NCBI RefSeq assembly: GCF_900258485.1
Contig: NZ_OGVE01000003.1
Coordinates: 186,001-250,000 of the forward strand
Source: Helcococcus massiliensis
GTDB taxonomy: Bacteria > Bacillota > Clostridia > Tissierellales > Peptoniphilaceae
Direction: 5' to 3'
Length of the DNA: 64,000 nucleotides
Shown piece by piece: positions 18,031 to 27,675 of this stretch. Below the pieces are notes generated by a model. The model was not told the DNA's origin and did no database searches. It saw only the letters and a list, made by a program, of their open reading frames with translations. The first letter of the stretch is position 1. Every line of letters begins with the position of its first letter. A program made the translations under genes and the position numbers.

Positions 18031-18675
18031 TTATCCTCTTTTTATCATTCCTATGTTTTCAATTTTTATATCTTGTTTATATATTCCACTTGTTTTTGTT
18101 AGCCCTTTTTTTAGACCTAAAAATGTGACAACCAAGTCTGCTTGGACGCAAACAATATTGCATTCTCCTGTATCATAATCCATTCCTGATGGGATATCTA
18201 CTGATATAGTATATATCCTGGACTTGTTTATACAGTCAATCACAAATTCGGTAGGGCCCTGGAAGGACCTTTCGAATTCTATACCCGATATGGCATCTAT
18301 CAAGGTATTTACCTTGTTTAACTCAGATGGAAACTCATCCAAGTCACCAAGGGTTTCTAAAAATGAGACTTCTATGTCTAAGTTTTTTATAATGTCATAT
18401 TGGTATTTGAATTCTTCACTAGCCAAGTTTAGGCTATCAACTATATATATGTATACCTTTTTTCCTTCAGCAAATAGGTTTCTTGCAATAGCTAGGCCGT
18501 AGCTACCATTTTTATTTACCCCACAAATAATAGCAAAGCTATGCCTTAGGTCAAGGTCTATATGTTTGATAGTTTTCAGGGCTGCCTGCTCTACTAATAT
18601 ATTTGGATCTATGCCTAATTTTTCAATATTGTAAGTCTCTAAGTCTTGGAAGCTTTTCCTATCAATCACTTTCAT
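18031..18675 (-). CDS. YjeF N-terminal domain protein (NAD(P)H-hydrate epimerase-like), degenerate loop
   Basis: This 214-residue protein has the YjeF_N fold alone, without the C-terminal dehydratase half found in many fused Nnr proteins. Recognisable segments are the start [49 protein letters not shown], and [13 protein letters not shown]. The loop that normally reads CGxGNNGGDG is here [10 protein letters not shown] (about residues 50-60), so the phosphate-binding glycines are partly lost. It could still repair R-NAD(P)HX, or have changed role. It overlaps dnaI by 4 bp at its start and precedes serS by 1 bp. Confidence 0.8.
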   Translation of the reverse strand: MKVIDRKSFQDLETYNIEKLGIDPNILVEQAALKTIKHIDLDLRHSFAIICGVNKNGSYGLAIARNLFAEGKKVYIYIVDSLNLASEEFKYQYDIIKNLDIEVSFLETLGDLDEFPSELNKVNTLIDAISGIEFERSFQGPTEFVIDCINKSRIYTISVDIPSGMDYDTGECNIVCVQADLVVTFLGLKKGLTKTSGIYKQDIKIENIGMIKRG

Positions 18676-19622
18676 AGCTGCATCCTTACATCATTGCCAA
18701 ATAATCGCTTTTGATAGTATTTTCCTACAATCCTTGAATAAATCCTTGCATCATAGATTTCTCTGAGCTCTTCAGGGTTAAGGTTTGAAGATATAACTAC
18801 TGGTTTCTTTTTTACTAACCTTGAATTTATAACTTCAAAGATAGCTGACTTGCTTGCATCATTTGTATTATTTGTCCCTAGGTCATCTATAATCAAAAGG
18901 TCAGAATTAAATATAGTATCTATTTCAGACTGCAATTTAGCCTTTTCTTCACTATATGAAAATCTGTGTAATAAAATTTTATTTACTAGGTCTGATTCTG
19001 ACAAGTAAAGAACAGAGTATCCCTGGTCTAAGACCTCTTTGGTAATTGAGTTTAACAAATAAGTCTTACCTGTCCCAACCCTACCAAATATATATAGGTT
19101 TACAGAATCTTCGTCAAAGTGGTTGGCATATTGGTAAAGTTCATCTTTAATAGCCTTTATATTTTCATATGGACTTATCACTTCGTTAGCTTGCCTATCT
19201 TTTCTAAATAAGGAGAGATCAAAGTTTTCGAAGTTTTCTTCTTTGATTATCTCGCTGACTCCTGTATCTTGGTAAAGCTTGTTGGTCATCAATTGTCTTT
19301 TACATGTACATATCTTTGTTCCTACAGATCCTGTATCTTTGCACTTATCACAGTGATAATGCATTTGCAAGTAGTCTACAGGATAGTTGTTTGAAGTCAA
19401 TATTTGATTAAATTCCTTATTTAATTGGTCAAGTTTTCTAGTGAGTTCACTTGTGTCTTTGCCGGAAACTAGGTAGTTAAATTTTTTTACACTATTTTCT
19501 TTTATAGCCTTATTTAAATCTTTCATTTGAGGAAATTTAGTAAATATTTCATTTTTTCTAGCTTCTAGACTAAGTTCATTATTCCTTCTTCTAGCCTCTA
19601 AAATTTCTTCTACTTGTCTCAT
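18672..19622 (-). CDS. dnaI: Primosomal helicase loader, DnaI-like AAA+ ATPase
   Basis: This 316-residue protein loads the replicative helicase in low-GC Gram-positives. Residues 1-150 form the helicase-binding part, with a zinc-binding Cys cluster HYHCDKCKDTGSVGTKICTC. The AAA+ domain has Walker A GRVGTGKTYLLN at about 183 and Walker B DLLIIDDLGTNNT, then a sensor-like SSNLNPEEL and arginine finger region YSRIVG. This matches Bacillus DnaI and distinguishes it from IstB transposase helpers, which lack the Cys cluster. It is 9 bp behind dnaD, and dnaB lies in the same operon, so the helicase and its loading partners are co-transcribed. Confidence 0.93.
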   Translation of the reverse strand: MRQVEEILEARRRNNELSLEARKNEIFTKFPQMKDLNKAIKENSVKKFNYLVSGKDTSELTRKLDQLNKEFNQILTSNNYPVDYLQMHYHCDKCKDTGSVGTKICTCKRQLMTNKLYQDTGVSEIIKEENFENFDLSLFRKDRQANEVISPYENIKAIKDELYQYANHFDEDSVNLYIFGRVGTGKTYLLNSITKEVLDQGYSVLYLSESDLVNKILLHRFSYSEEKAKLQSEIDTIFNSDLLIIDDLGTNNTNDASKSAIFEVINSRLVKKKPVVISSNLNPEELREIYDARIYSRIVGKYYQKRLFGNDVRMQL

Positions 19623-19631
19623 ATCTTTCCT

Positions 19632-20459
19632 CTATTTTCTATTTTTCTTATTTATAGGAATTTTCTTTTGTAATTTCGCTTCTACAAAAGCTCTTCTCTC
19701 TTCTTTTGTCAACCTATCATCATTATCAATAAGTTGCTGTTTTCTTTGCTTGTTTTTTGTAGTATTTTTTGTTTTTGAAGCTTTAGCCTCTTCCTTGCTC
19801 TTGTTTCTAGCTTCGATATAAGTATCTAATTTTTCCATATCTGTTGCCCCATCTATCATCCAATTTCTCATAGTTGCAACCAAAGGATCTACAGACTTTG
19901 TTCCCCTGATGCCAGAAGCAATCATGTAGGCATAGGACATAAAGTCCGGACTTGCATTGAAGTCATTCATAAGCTCTACAATTTTTCTTATTTCTCTAGG
20001 ATTTAGGATTATTTGAACATCAGAGCTTTGAGAAATAAAGGCTTCAATGGATTTTATCATATCTCTTACTGCCAGGCTTTCTTCTTCTGTAGGAATGTCC
20101 GAGCTTACATTTTCACTAGTGGCAACTGGATTTTCAGTAGATATCTGCATATCAGCTAACTGTGGTGCCAATATTTGTAATCTCATAGATTTGAAAATAT
20201 ATGAATCGCCATTTTTCTCAACTACACCCTTGTCTATCCAATAGGACCAGGCGTCTACGACTTGCCCCTCCGTTAAATTCATCTCCGCTGCAATATTTTC
20301 GTTGCTAGCATTGTCAACACCCATATGGGCTAATGATAAGGCATATAGATAAACTTTTATTTGACTTTCGTTAGCGTTAGCCATGAGAGTATTAATAAAC
20401 ATATTTTCTATCGGAGTGACGCCTAAATCTAATTGATCTTTTTGTAACTCAAGTTTCAT
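19632..20459 (-). CDS. dnaD: DnaD-domain replication initiation protein
   Basis: This 275-residue protein has an N-terminal winged-helix-like DnaD/DnaB-family domain (about 10-95: PIENMFINTLMANANESQIKVYLYALSLAH, shown here in part, followed by LTEGQVVDAWSYWIDKGVV). It also has a second helical DnaB_2/DnaD C-terminal domain at about 130-215 with the YAYMIASGIRG and NWMIDGATDMEKL segments. The tail is strongly basic (KKIPINKKNRK). Such proteins remodel the origin and help DnaI load DnaB. It lies between a GNAT gene (11-bp overlap) and dnaI (9-bp gap). Whether it corresponds to Bacillus DnaD or DnaB cannot be settled from sequence alone. Confidence 0.85.
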   Translation of the reverse strand: MKLELQKDQLDLGVTPIENMFINTLMANANESQIKVYLYALSLAHMGVDNASNENIAAEMNLTEGQVVDAWSYWIDKGVVEKNGDSYIFKSMRLQILAPQLADMQISTENPVATSENVSSDIPTEEESLAVRDMIKSIEAFISQSSDVQIILNPREIRKIVELMNDFNASPDFMSYAYMIASGIRGTKSVDPLVATMRNWMIDGATDMEKLDTYIEARNKSKEEAKASKTKNTTKNKQRKQQLIDNDDRLTKEERRAFVEAKLQKKIPINKKNRK

Positions 20460-21039
20460 TGATATACTCCTCTCTGCTAAGTCTCATAAAATAAATTTCA
20501 CTTTCAATTTTGCCTTTGTTTACTCTAAAATATTTTTTTATATCCTTGTATTTTTCATCTTCTAAATCTAAGGCTTGGTTTTCAAAAACTTCATATTTTT
20601 CTTTATATACCTTAAAGTTAAAAGCTTTGTATAGTCTAATGGCCCTATCATTCCAAGCATTGACTTCTAAAATCAAGGTGCGCATTTTCATTTCTTTGAA
20701 ATAAAGATCTAAAAATAGTTTCATGGCTTCTTTACCATAACCTTTTGAAGTCCATTTTGAATCTATAACTATACCTAATTTTCCAGACTTTATTAACGGT
20801 TTTATTTCTTTTACGCCGATAAAACCAATCATTTCATCATCCAGATTTATTGAAAAATATGAAGCAAAATTATTTCTTTGCTTTATAAGATACCAATAAT
20901 CCGCCTGGTCTCGGGTCATATCATTATAAGAATAACCGTAAAAAAGAGGTTCATCAAAACCTCTCCATGAAGAAAACCTCTTAGTATCTTCATAATTAAG
21001 TTTTTCTAAGTATAGTTTATTCTGGCTGGTCATAGTCAT
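20449..21039 (-). CDS. GNAT-family N-acetyltransferase
   Basis: This 196-residue protein has the GNAT acetyl-CoA fold: GFIGVKEIKP (beta 2-4), the pyrophosphate loop segment KWTSKGYGKEAMKLFLDLYF, and LILEVNAWNDRAIRLYKAFNFKVY near the C-terminal part. It resembles RimJ/RimL-like acetyltransferases acting on protein or small amine substrates; the substrate is unknown. Its start overlaps the end of dnaB by 23 bp and its end overlaps the start of dnaD by 11 bp. It is therefore embedded in the replication operon, and the tight coupling is notable. Confidence 0.88.
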   Translation of the reverse strand: MTMTSQNKLYLEKLNYEDTKRFSSWRGFDEPLFYGYSYNDMTRDQADYWYLIKQRNNFASYFSINLDDEMIGFIGVKEIKPLIKSGKLGIVIDSKWTSKGYGKEAMKLFLDLYFKEMKMRTLILEVNAWNDRAIRLYKAFNFKVYKEKYEVFENQALDLEDEKYKDIKKYFRVNKGKIESEIYFMRLSREEYINET

Positions 21040-22351
21040 ATCCTAAGTCATAGAAGGCTGTATTTTCCTTTTTGAAGAATAATTTTCTGGTACCTGTTGG
21101 ACCATTTCTATGCTTGGCTACATTTATTTCTATTATATTTTGTTCTTCAGCATCTTCGTCGTAATAGTCATCCCTATAAAGCATCATTACAACGTCAGCG
21201 TCCTGCTCAATAGCCCCTGATTCTCTCAGGTCAGAAAGCATAGGTCTCTTATTTGTCCTTTCTTCTGACTTTCTTGATAATTGAGATAAGGCCAGAACTG
21301 GAATGTTTAACTCTTTGGCTAAAGCCTTAAGCCCTCTTGAAATATTTGAAATTTCTTGTTGCCTATTTTCATTCCTTCCTACTTCACTAGTCATAAGCTG
21401 TAAGTAGTCTATAACTATCAAGTCTAAGCCTGATTCAAGTTTCAATCTCTTGGACTTGGCTCTAAGTTCTGTAAGTGAAATAGAAGCTGTATCATCTATA
21501 TATAAGTCAAGATTGTTTAGGGTTTCTGTTGTGTTATACAACAAGGCCCAGTCCTGTTCCTCTATATTACCAGCTATAATATCCTGCAATTCAACCTTGG
21601 ATAAGATTGAAATAATCCTTTGAAGAATTTGTCTTTTTGACATTTCCAGAGAGAATACTGCCACTTTTTTACCCGCTAGGGCCGCATTTAATCCCATGTG
21701 GATACCTAAGGCAGTTTTACCAACAGATGGTCTAGCCGCCAAAAGTATAAAGTCAGAATTTTGTAAACCTGATAATTGAGTATCCAAGTCTCTAAAGCCT
21801 GTTGTAACTCCTGTTAGACTACCATCATTTAAGGCAATCTCAGCTATATAGGCAAAGGTTTCAGAAACTATATCTTCAACCTTTACAAGACCATCTTTGT
21901 TGTCAAATTCCGACATTTTAAATAGCTTTTCAGAAAAGTTTCCTATCAATTCTTCTGAAGAATGCTTGCCGGTCCTTACTTCGTTGATTATATTATCACC
22001 ATAAGAAAGTAATTGCCTTAAAACTGACTTCTCTTTGATGATGTCAAGATAGGCTTCATAGTTGGCACTATAATACTGCTCATCAACTAAACTAGTTAGA
22101 TAGCTACTTCCACCAATATTGTCTAGTTGCCCCATTGAATCTATCTTATTTATCAGGGTTGTAAAATCAATAGGAATATTGTCTTGGTTTAATGAGACTA
22201 TGGCCCTAAAAACTATCTCATTTCTTAAATCATAAAAGTCTTTACTATTAATTTTTTCAAGAAGAAGATTCACCAAATCTGGGTGTATAATGGTTAGTCC
22301 CAAAACCGCCTTTTCAGTTTTTAAATCACTAGGTGGATTAAATTGTTCCAT
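21017..22351 (-). CDS. dnaB: Replicative DNA helicase
   Basis: This 444-residue hexameric helicase unwinds DNA at the fork. The N-terminal domain (about 1-110) includes PSDLKTEKAVLGLTI and the helical collar. The RecA-like C-terminal domain begins near 165 with GVTTGFRDLDTQLSGLQNSD and has Walker A AARPSVGKTALGIH, the ATPase segment SLEMSKRQILQR, Walker B LDLIVIDYLQLM, and SQLSRKSEERTNKRPMLSDL. The length is normal and there is no intein. It is 17 bp behind rplI, as in many Firmicutes where gdpP-rplI-dnaB is a conserved string. Confidence 0.97.
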   Translation of the reverse strand: MEQFNPPSDLKTEKAVLGLTIIHPDLVNLLLEKINSKDFYDLRNEIVFRAIVSLNQDNIPIDFTTLINKIDSMGQLDNIGGSSYLTSLVDEQYYSANYEAYLDIIKEKSVLRQLLSYGDNIINEVRTGKHSSEELIGNFSEKLFKMSEFDNKDGLVKVEDIVSETFAYIAEIALNDGSLTGVTTGFRDLDTQLSGLQNSDFILLAARPSVGKTALGIHMGLNAALAGKKVAVFSLEMSKRQILQRIISILSKVELQDIIAGNIEEQDWALLYNTTETLNNLDLYIDDTASISLTELRAKSKRLKLESGLDLIVIDYLQLMTSEVGRNENRQQEISNISRGLKALAKELNIPVLALSQLSRKSEERTNKRPMLSDLRESGAIEQDADVVMMLYRDDYYDEDAEEQNIIEINVAKHRNGPTGTRKLFFKKENTAFYDLGYDYDQPE

Positions 22352-22368
22352 ATCTTCTCCTTTTACTT

Positions 22369-22812
22369 TTATTGCCCCTTAACTTCTACTTTAAGGTCTG
22401 CGGTCATTTCAGGGAATACTCTTACCTTAACTGTATATCTTCCTGATGTTTTTATGTTTTCGCTTAATTCAACTTTCTTTTTGTCTATTTCAAAACCTTT
22501 TTCTTTTAATTCATCTGCTATATCTTGAGAAGTTACTGAGCCGAATAGCTTTCCATCTTCACCGGATTTTTTTGCAACAACTAATTCTAATTCTTCTAGT
22601 TTTGCTTTCAAATCTTCAGCTTCCGCCTTGTTTTGTTTGAATTCTTCTTTTAATCTAGCTTGTTCTTCCATCCATTTTTTCTTGTTTGCAGGTGTTGCTT
22701 CTATAGCTAAACCATTTGGAATAAGGAAGTTTCTTGCATAACCTGTTTTCGCATTAACTAGTTCATCTTTTTTACCTAATTTTTTAACATCTTCTAATAA
22801 TATAACTTTCAT
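22369..22812 (-). CDS. rplI: 50S ribosomal protein L9
   Basis: This 147-residue protein is the normal length for L9. The N-terminal rRNA-binding domain is clear: [36 protein letters not shown] long lysine- and glutamate-rich connecting helix spans about 45-80, followed by the C-terminal domain with [25 protein letters not shown]. Its ATG abuts the stop of gdpP, so translation is probably coupled. The gdpP-rplI-dnaB order is conserved across Firmicutes. Confidence 0.98.
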   Translation of the reverse strand: MKVILLEDVKKLGKKDELVNAKTGYARNFLIPNGLAIEATPANKKKWMEEQARLKEEFKQNKAEAEDLKAKLEELELVVAKKSGEDGKLFGSVTSQDIADELKEKGFEIDKKKVELSENIKTSGRYTVKVRVFPEMTADLKVEVKGQ

Positions 22813-24785
22813 TATTCATTCTCCTCCATGTATTCTTTAATAGCCTTCTTAAGAAGGGATTTAGCTTCTTCCATATCTACTTCTAATTGGGTAGCCGCCA
22901 TATTTCTATGTCCACCACCATTTAGTTTTTCCATAATCAATTGTACTGACACTTTTTTGTTGGACCTTGCTGATATATGAACCTTTGAATTTTGCTTTGT
23001 AAGTACAAAGGATGCTTCTATACCTGTAATCTGCACTAGGTCATTTGCTGCTTGTGAAGCTATCAAGGATGATTCATCAGTTTCCTTGTCAAATATTCCG
23101 ATGATAAATATATCTTTATAAATTTCAGCTGTTGAAATAATTTGAGATTTAGCCTTTAAGGTATCAAAATCTTCAACAAATAGTTCATTTACAGTGTCAG
23201 AGTCTGCCCCATTTTGTTTTAGAACTGATGCTGCTTCAAAGGTCCTTGATGAAGTTTGTTGGGTAAAGTGTTTTGTATCCATACTTATACCAGCAAGTAA
23301 GGCCTCTGCCACAATTTTATTTATAGCAATTCCATCATCCATATATAACAACATCTCTGTAACAAGCTCTGATGCTGATGATGAAGATGGCTCTAAATAA
23401 GTCAATTCCGCATTTTCTATATAATCGCTTCCCCTTCTATGGTGGTCGATTATAACAACTGAGTCAGTCTTTTCAAACAATCTAGGTTCTTCAGTCGAAT
23501 TTTTTCTGTGATTATCTGTAATTATAAATAGTGATGATGACTTGATTTTGCTATAAGCTTCATCAGGACTAATTATATAATCTTCCAAATCTTCAATATT
23601 TTCTGTTGTATACCTGTAAATATTTTCTATGGCTGGTGTCACCTTAGATAGAACAATGTAGGCATCTTTGCCTTTTTCTCTTGCTGCATGCCACAAACCT
23701 ATAGAAGATCCGATAGAATCCATATCCGGATTTACATGGCCAGAAATAAAAACTTCTGTAGACCTTCCTATCAACTGTGATAAGGCATGGGCCAAGACTC
23801 TTGCTCTTACCTTGGTCCTCTTTGTAGTTGCCTGGCTATTACCACCAATATATTCTAAGTCATCTTGTCTCTTGATTACTATTTGGTCACCACCCCTACC
23901 TAGGGCTATATCTAAGGCTGCATTTGCAGACTTTTCAATTAGTCTAGGACTTTCGTCATCATAGGCTACACCTATGGATAAGGTAGGTGCTAAAGTATTT
24001 CCAGCTTCAACTCTTCTTACTTCTTCAACAAAGCTAAATTTTTCTTCAAGCATAGCTTCAAGACTTTCCTTGTAACTAACCGCGTGGTATCTACCATTTT
24101 CACTTTTCTTTATAAAAGATCCATACTTGTGGAAGTATGAAGTAATCAAGGTATCTATTTCAGCATAAAGAATAGGTCTCTTTTCTGAAGATAGGTTTTG
24201 ATTCAACTCATCTAAATTATCTAATTTTATATTTAGAATAACGAGCTTTTCATTTTCATAAGTCATAGCAATGTCTACTGCTTCGGTTTGGTCAACAAAG
24301 TATAGAAGTTTTACATTTTCTCTTTCTAAAAGACTGTAATGCACGCTATAATTTCTTTGTTCATATTCATAATCAAAAACTTGGTTGTCATTATCTTTTT
24401 CAAACAAGTCTGTGATACCTGGTAAAATATCATCGATATCCTCTTCTACCAAGGAATCTTTTCTTGAAATCATATTTTTAAATCTTGAATTATACCAATT
24501 TAGTTGGTTGTCCTTATCCAAAACTATAACGGAAAAAGGCATCGAAAATATGGCCTTTTTCGAGAAACCTTCAAAGTATACTTCCAGATTGTCAGCATAC
24601 TCTTTAAAAGCTCTGTCCTTTATTGTGTATAGTTCATAGGCGTTATAAAGAGATAGGGCTGATAAAACAATCCCTATTATACCCAGGTAAACATTCAAAA
24701 TTAATAGTATGATTGTAAGTGAAACATTTGCAATAGGACTTAGCCATATGCTTATATTTTCTTTGGTCAAATATTTATTAATCAT
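22812..24785 (-). CDS. gdpP: Cyclic-di-AMP phosphodiesterase GdpP (membrane DHH/DHHA1 protein)
   Basis: This 657-residue protein has two N-terminal transmembrane helices (about 12-55). A PAS-like region (about 80-160) follows, then a degenerate GGDEF domain (about 170-300) and a DHH-DHHA1 phosphodiesterase. Catalytic marks are [16 protein letters not shown] (metal-binding Asp), the DNH segment, [12 protein letters not shown], and the C-terminal [11 protein letters not shown]. It cleaves c-di-AMP to pApA and so affects wall stress and potassium balance. It is the first gene of a nine-gene operon ending in murG. A promoter-like sequence lies within and after the end of the upstream helicase gene. 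Confidence 0.96.
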   Translation of the reverse strand: MINKYLTKENISIWLSPIANVSLTIILLILNVYLGIIGIVLSALSLYNAYELYTIKDRAFKEYADNLEVYFEGFSKKAIFSMPFSVIVLDKDNQLNWYNSRFKNMISRKDSLVEEDIDDILPGITDLFEKDNDNQVFDYEYEQRNYSVHYSLLERENVKLLYFVDQTEAVDIAMTYENEKLVILNIKLDNLDELNQNLSSEKRPILYAEIDTLITSYFHKYGSFIKKSENGRYHAVSYKESLEAMLEEKFSFVEEVRRVEAGNTLAPTLSIGVAYDDESPRLIEKSANAALDIALGRGGDQIVIKRQDDLEYIGGNSQATTKRTKVRARVLAHALSQLIGRSTEVFISGHVNPDMDSIGSSIGLWHAAREKGKDAYIVLSKVTPAIENIYRYTTENIEDLEDYIISPDEAYSKIKSSSLFIITDNHRKNSTEEPRLFEKTDSVVIIDHHRRGSDYIENAELTYLEPSSSSASELVTEMLLYMDDGIAINKIVAEALLAGISMDTKHFTQQTSSRTFEAASVLKQNGADSDTVNELFVEDFDTLKAKSQIISTAEIYKDIFIIGIFDKETDESSLIASQAANDLVQITGIEASFVLTKQNSKVHISARSNKKVSVQLIMEKLNGGGHRNMAATQLEVDMEEAKSLLKKAIKEYMEENE

Positions 24786-24817
24786 TCATCTTCCTTTACA
24801 TTAAATCTATAAAGATA

Positions 24818-24846
24818 ATTATATCAAATTTAGGTTAGAATTTGAA
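24818..24846 (-). promoter_or_regulatory. Predicted promoter of the gdpP operon
   Basis: On the minus strand TTCAAA, a 17-bp spacer and a perfect TATAAT span the last bases of the helicase gene and the 44-bp gap before gdpP. The -10 box is strong; the -35 box is a weak match. Confidence 0.55.
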
Positions 24847-27619
24847 TATCTGCGACTTCTTTATAGTATCTATTTAAAAAGAATTTTAATAATCCCGCCT
24901 TATTAGGGTCATAGTTTTTAAAATTAAATTTTTCATTTTCTATATCTTTTATAGTTTTTTCTATACCTTTGAGTATTTTTTTATTAAGGTCTTTATCTAC
25001 AGGATAGGTGTATATATTTTTACTATTAGCTAAATCTGTAAAATACAAAGCTACACTAGATATCCCTTTATTTTTTGTTTGCTCATAGAGGTAGGCATAT
25101 AGGTTAATCTGATTTATATATGATTTAAGTATAGAGTCGTCTTCGTGACTTTCAACCGGTCTACCAGTCTTGAAGTCCATTATATGAAGCCCTCCATCAT
25201 TCTCAAAAATCATATCCACATTACCTATAAGGGCATAATCATCTGTAGAATAAAATATATTTAGTTCAGAATTTAACGGCCTTCCAATATTTTTCAAATT
25301 ATCTAAATATCGACTAACTTCTTCATGGGCCTTTTCTATATCTTCTTTTCTTATGTCTATAGCGCCTTGCCTATATTTCTGGGCACCTATATCCCTGACT
25401 AATTTATAGGTCTCAATACCCTTAATATCTCCATTATTTATAAGAGTTTTATTTATAGTTTCAATAGACTCATGGACTATAGAACCGTAGAATAAAGCCT
25501 GTGTTTTAGGCTGTCTAAATTTCAGTATTCTTTCATAATAATACTTAATACTTGAGTCCCTATAAGGCACTATATCAGCAGTGTAGGAATAGCTCTTTCT
25601 TACTTTATTGTTTTTAACAGGTCCCTTTTCCAAGTCTAGGTCCTTTACAGGAACTTCATTTAAGTTATTAAAATAGTTGATTAGATATGGAGAAATACTA
25701 TTTCCAAAACCAGTTAATACAAGTAGGTCTTTGGCCCTGGAAAAACCTGTGTAATACTTTCTATAAAAGTCTAGATTTTCCATCAACTCTATAGGCTCAA
25801 AATCATTTATTTGTGTATATTCTTCCTTCAATATATCCACAAGTCTTTCAATATTATTTTTATACTTTCTATTTGTAAAAGGCTTATCCCAAAGAGACCC
25901 CATGAAAACTACTGGATATTCCATTCCTTTTGAAGCATGAATGGTTAAAACTGATATTGAGTTTTCATCTGGAATCTTAGTATCTTCATCAAACTCAGCT
26001 ATACCATTTCTGTTACTGATAAAAGATATAAAATTAAAGAAAAATGTAGATATAAATTTATCTAAATTATCTTTACCCACATAATAAATTTGATTGATCA
26101 AAGAAAAAATATCCAGCAGCTCTAAATACCTTGATAGGCCCTTGGCTTTTTCTTCATTTTTCATGTACTTGTAGAAGGGTTCATAGGCAAATAATCTATA
26201 ATATATGTCATGGAGACTTATTCGACTTCCCTCTTCATTTAAATATTCAGACATTTTTTCAATAAAGTTTTTTAGGTCAGCATGTCTTTGTATATATTTA
26301 TCAAATAAATTATATTCTCTTTCTAAAAAAGCATAAGTCATTGGATTCGACACCTTTGACCTATCTATATACCTTCTAAAAATAGTATATAATCCACCTA
26401 TCATCTCTTTAACTTCTTTTCTTGATAAAAGGGTTGATCTTTTTGGAATATATACTCCTATACCTTGTTTTTTTGCATGAGAAATAAACTTACGAGCAGA
26501 AGCATTATTTACTGATGAAAATAATACAGCTATCTCATTGTAAGAATTTATGGCTCCTTGGAGATACAGGTCTTTCATGTAGGCACAGGTCTTTTCTATC
26601 CATTCTTCTTCATTTTGAGAATATAGCTTAACAACCCTATTTTCCCCACTTAACTTGTCTGAAAATAGTAATTTTGGATACCTGTATTTTTTATATTCAT
26701 CATTTTCTATACTTAGATTTTCTAAAAATGAAGAATAAAATTTAATAATAGAATCTTCCGACCTATAATTTTGCATCAGCTTTATAAGCTTTACCTGGTC
26801 TATTCTTTTATCAAATTCCAAGATATTCCTAACTGAAGCACCCCTAAACCTGTATAAACTCTGGTCATCATCACCCACTACGCATAAGTTTTTATTTTCA
26901 TTTAGCATCTTAAAAATAATTTGTTCCTGCACATAATTGGTGTCTTGGTATTCATCAATCATTATGTAATTAATTTTTTCATGGATTTCTTTAACTATAT
27001 GGTCATGTTCAACAAGCAATTTATATGTAGTGAATAATATACCTGAGAAGTCTATTAGATTGTATTTTTCTAGTAATTTTTCGTACAGGTCAAGAATCTG
27101 TAGACCAACATTTGCAACTGGATCTTTTGAAATCCTTTCAAGAATCCCTTCTTCCCTTATTGAATTGACTAAATTCATAATATTTTTTACATGGTCTGCT
27201 CCATTAATCACTTGTGAATAACCAGATATTTTTTGAAAACTTCTTAAATATCTATGGATTAAATAAGCTTGTCCTGTATCATCAATTTGAGAATAACCCG
27301 ATTTTAAATAAGTGTATTCAAGGTACTTCTCATTTATATCACGACAAATAGAGTGGAAGTTTCCCACCACCATATCGTTAATGTCCTTGTCTATATTTTC
27401 TATTTTGAAATTTAATGATAGCCTATCTTTCAATTCAAAGGCAGCCTTGTTTGTAAAGGTTGATATTAGTATAGATGAAGGATCAATGTTTTTGTCCCTT
27501 ATCATATACTTCACTCTTTCTACAAGGGTAAATGTTTTACCTGTTCCTGGTCCTGCTATTATCAAAACAGGTCCATCAATTGTCTGTATTGCTTCTTTTT
27601 GCTGTAAATTATAAGTCAT
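24830..27619 (-). CDS. UvrD/Rep-family helicase with C-terminal PD-(D/E)XK nuclease domain
   Basis: This 929-residue superfamily 1A helicase shows motif I AGPGTGKTFTLVERV (about 20), motif II MIDEYQDTNYVQEQI, motif III VVGDDDQSLYRFRGA, motif V TIHASKGMEYPVVFMG, and motif VI YTGFSRAKDLLVLTG. It is about 200 residues longer than UvrD/PcrA. The extra C-terminus (about 700-929) has NVDMIFENDGGLHIMDFKTGR, a RecB-type nuclease signature with the catalytic Asp and Lys in DFKTG. It may therefore act in end resection like AddA, although it is shorter and no addB lies nearby; that is inference. The last gap downstream (44 bp) carries the gdpP promoter. Confidence 0.9.
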   Translation of the reverse strand: MTYNLQQKEAIQTIDGPVLIIAGPGTGKTFTLVERVKYMIRDKNIDPSSILISTFTNKAAFELKDRLSLNFKIENIDKDINDMVVGNFHSICRDINEKYLEYTYLKSGYSQIDDTGQAYLIHRYLRSFQKISGYSQVINGADHVKNIMNLVNSIREEGILERISKDPVANVGLQILDLYEKLLEKYNLIDFSGILFTTYKLLVEHDHIVKEIHEKINYIMIDEYQDTNYVQEQIIFKMLNENKNLCVVGDDDQSLYRFRGASVRNILEFDKRIDQVKLIKLMQNYRSEDSIIKFYSSFLENLSIENDEYKKYRYPKLLFSDKLSGENRVVKLYSQNEEEWIEKTCAYMKDLYLQGAINSYNEIAVLFSSVNNASARKFISHAKKQGIGVYIPKRSTLLSRKEVKEMIGGLYTIFRRYIDRSKVSNPMTYAFLEREYNLFDKYIQRHADLKNFIEKMSEYLNEEGSRISLHDIYYRLFAYEPFYKYMKNEEKAKGLSRYLELLDIFSLINQIYYVGKDNLDKFISTFFFNFISFISNRNGIAEFDEDTKIPDENSISVLTIHASKGMEYPVVFMGSLWDKPFTNRKYKNNIERLVDILKEEYTQINDFEPIELMENLDFYRKYYTGFSRAKDLLVLTGFGNSISPYLINYFNNLNEVPVKDLDLEKGPVKNNKVRKSYSYTADIVPYRDSSIKYYYERILKFRQPKTQALFYGSIVHESIETINKTLINNGDIKGIETYKLVRDIGAQKYRQGAIDIRKEDIEKAHEEVSRYLDNLKNIGRPLNSELNIFYSTDDYALIGNVDMIFENDGGLHIMDFKTGRPVESHEDDSILKSYINQINLYAYLYEQTKNKGISSVALYFTDLANSKNIYTYPVDKDLNKKILKGIEKTIKDIENEKFNFKNYDPNKAGLLKFFLNRYYKEVADIQILT

Positions 27620-27638
27620 TTCTTTCCTTTATAAAATA

Positions 27639-27665
27639 ATATCCGAAAGAAAATCTTTCGGATAT
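27639..27665 (-). terminator. Hairpin between punA and the helicase gene
   Basis: A perfect 12-bp stem (ATATCCGAAAGA / TCTTTCGGATAT) has a three-base loop. On the minus strand it is followed by TTATTTTAT and then the ribosome site of the helicase gene. It is probably a partial terminator or attenuator. Confidence 0.55.
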
Positions 27666-27675
27666 GTATTATTTC

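Noticed and set aside
18672-19622. IstB-type transposition helper
   Set aside because: The N-terminal Cys cluster and the position next to dnaD and dnaB point to the helicase loader DnaI. No transposase is nearby.
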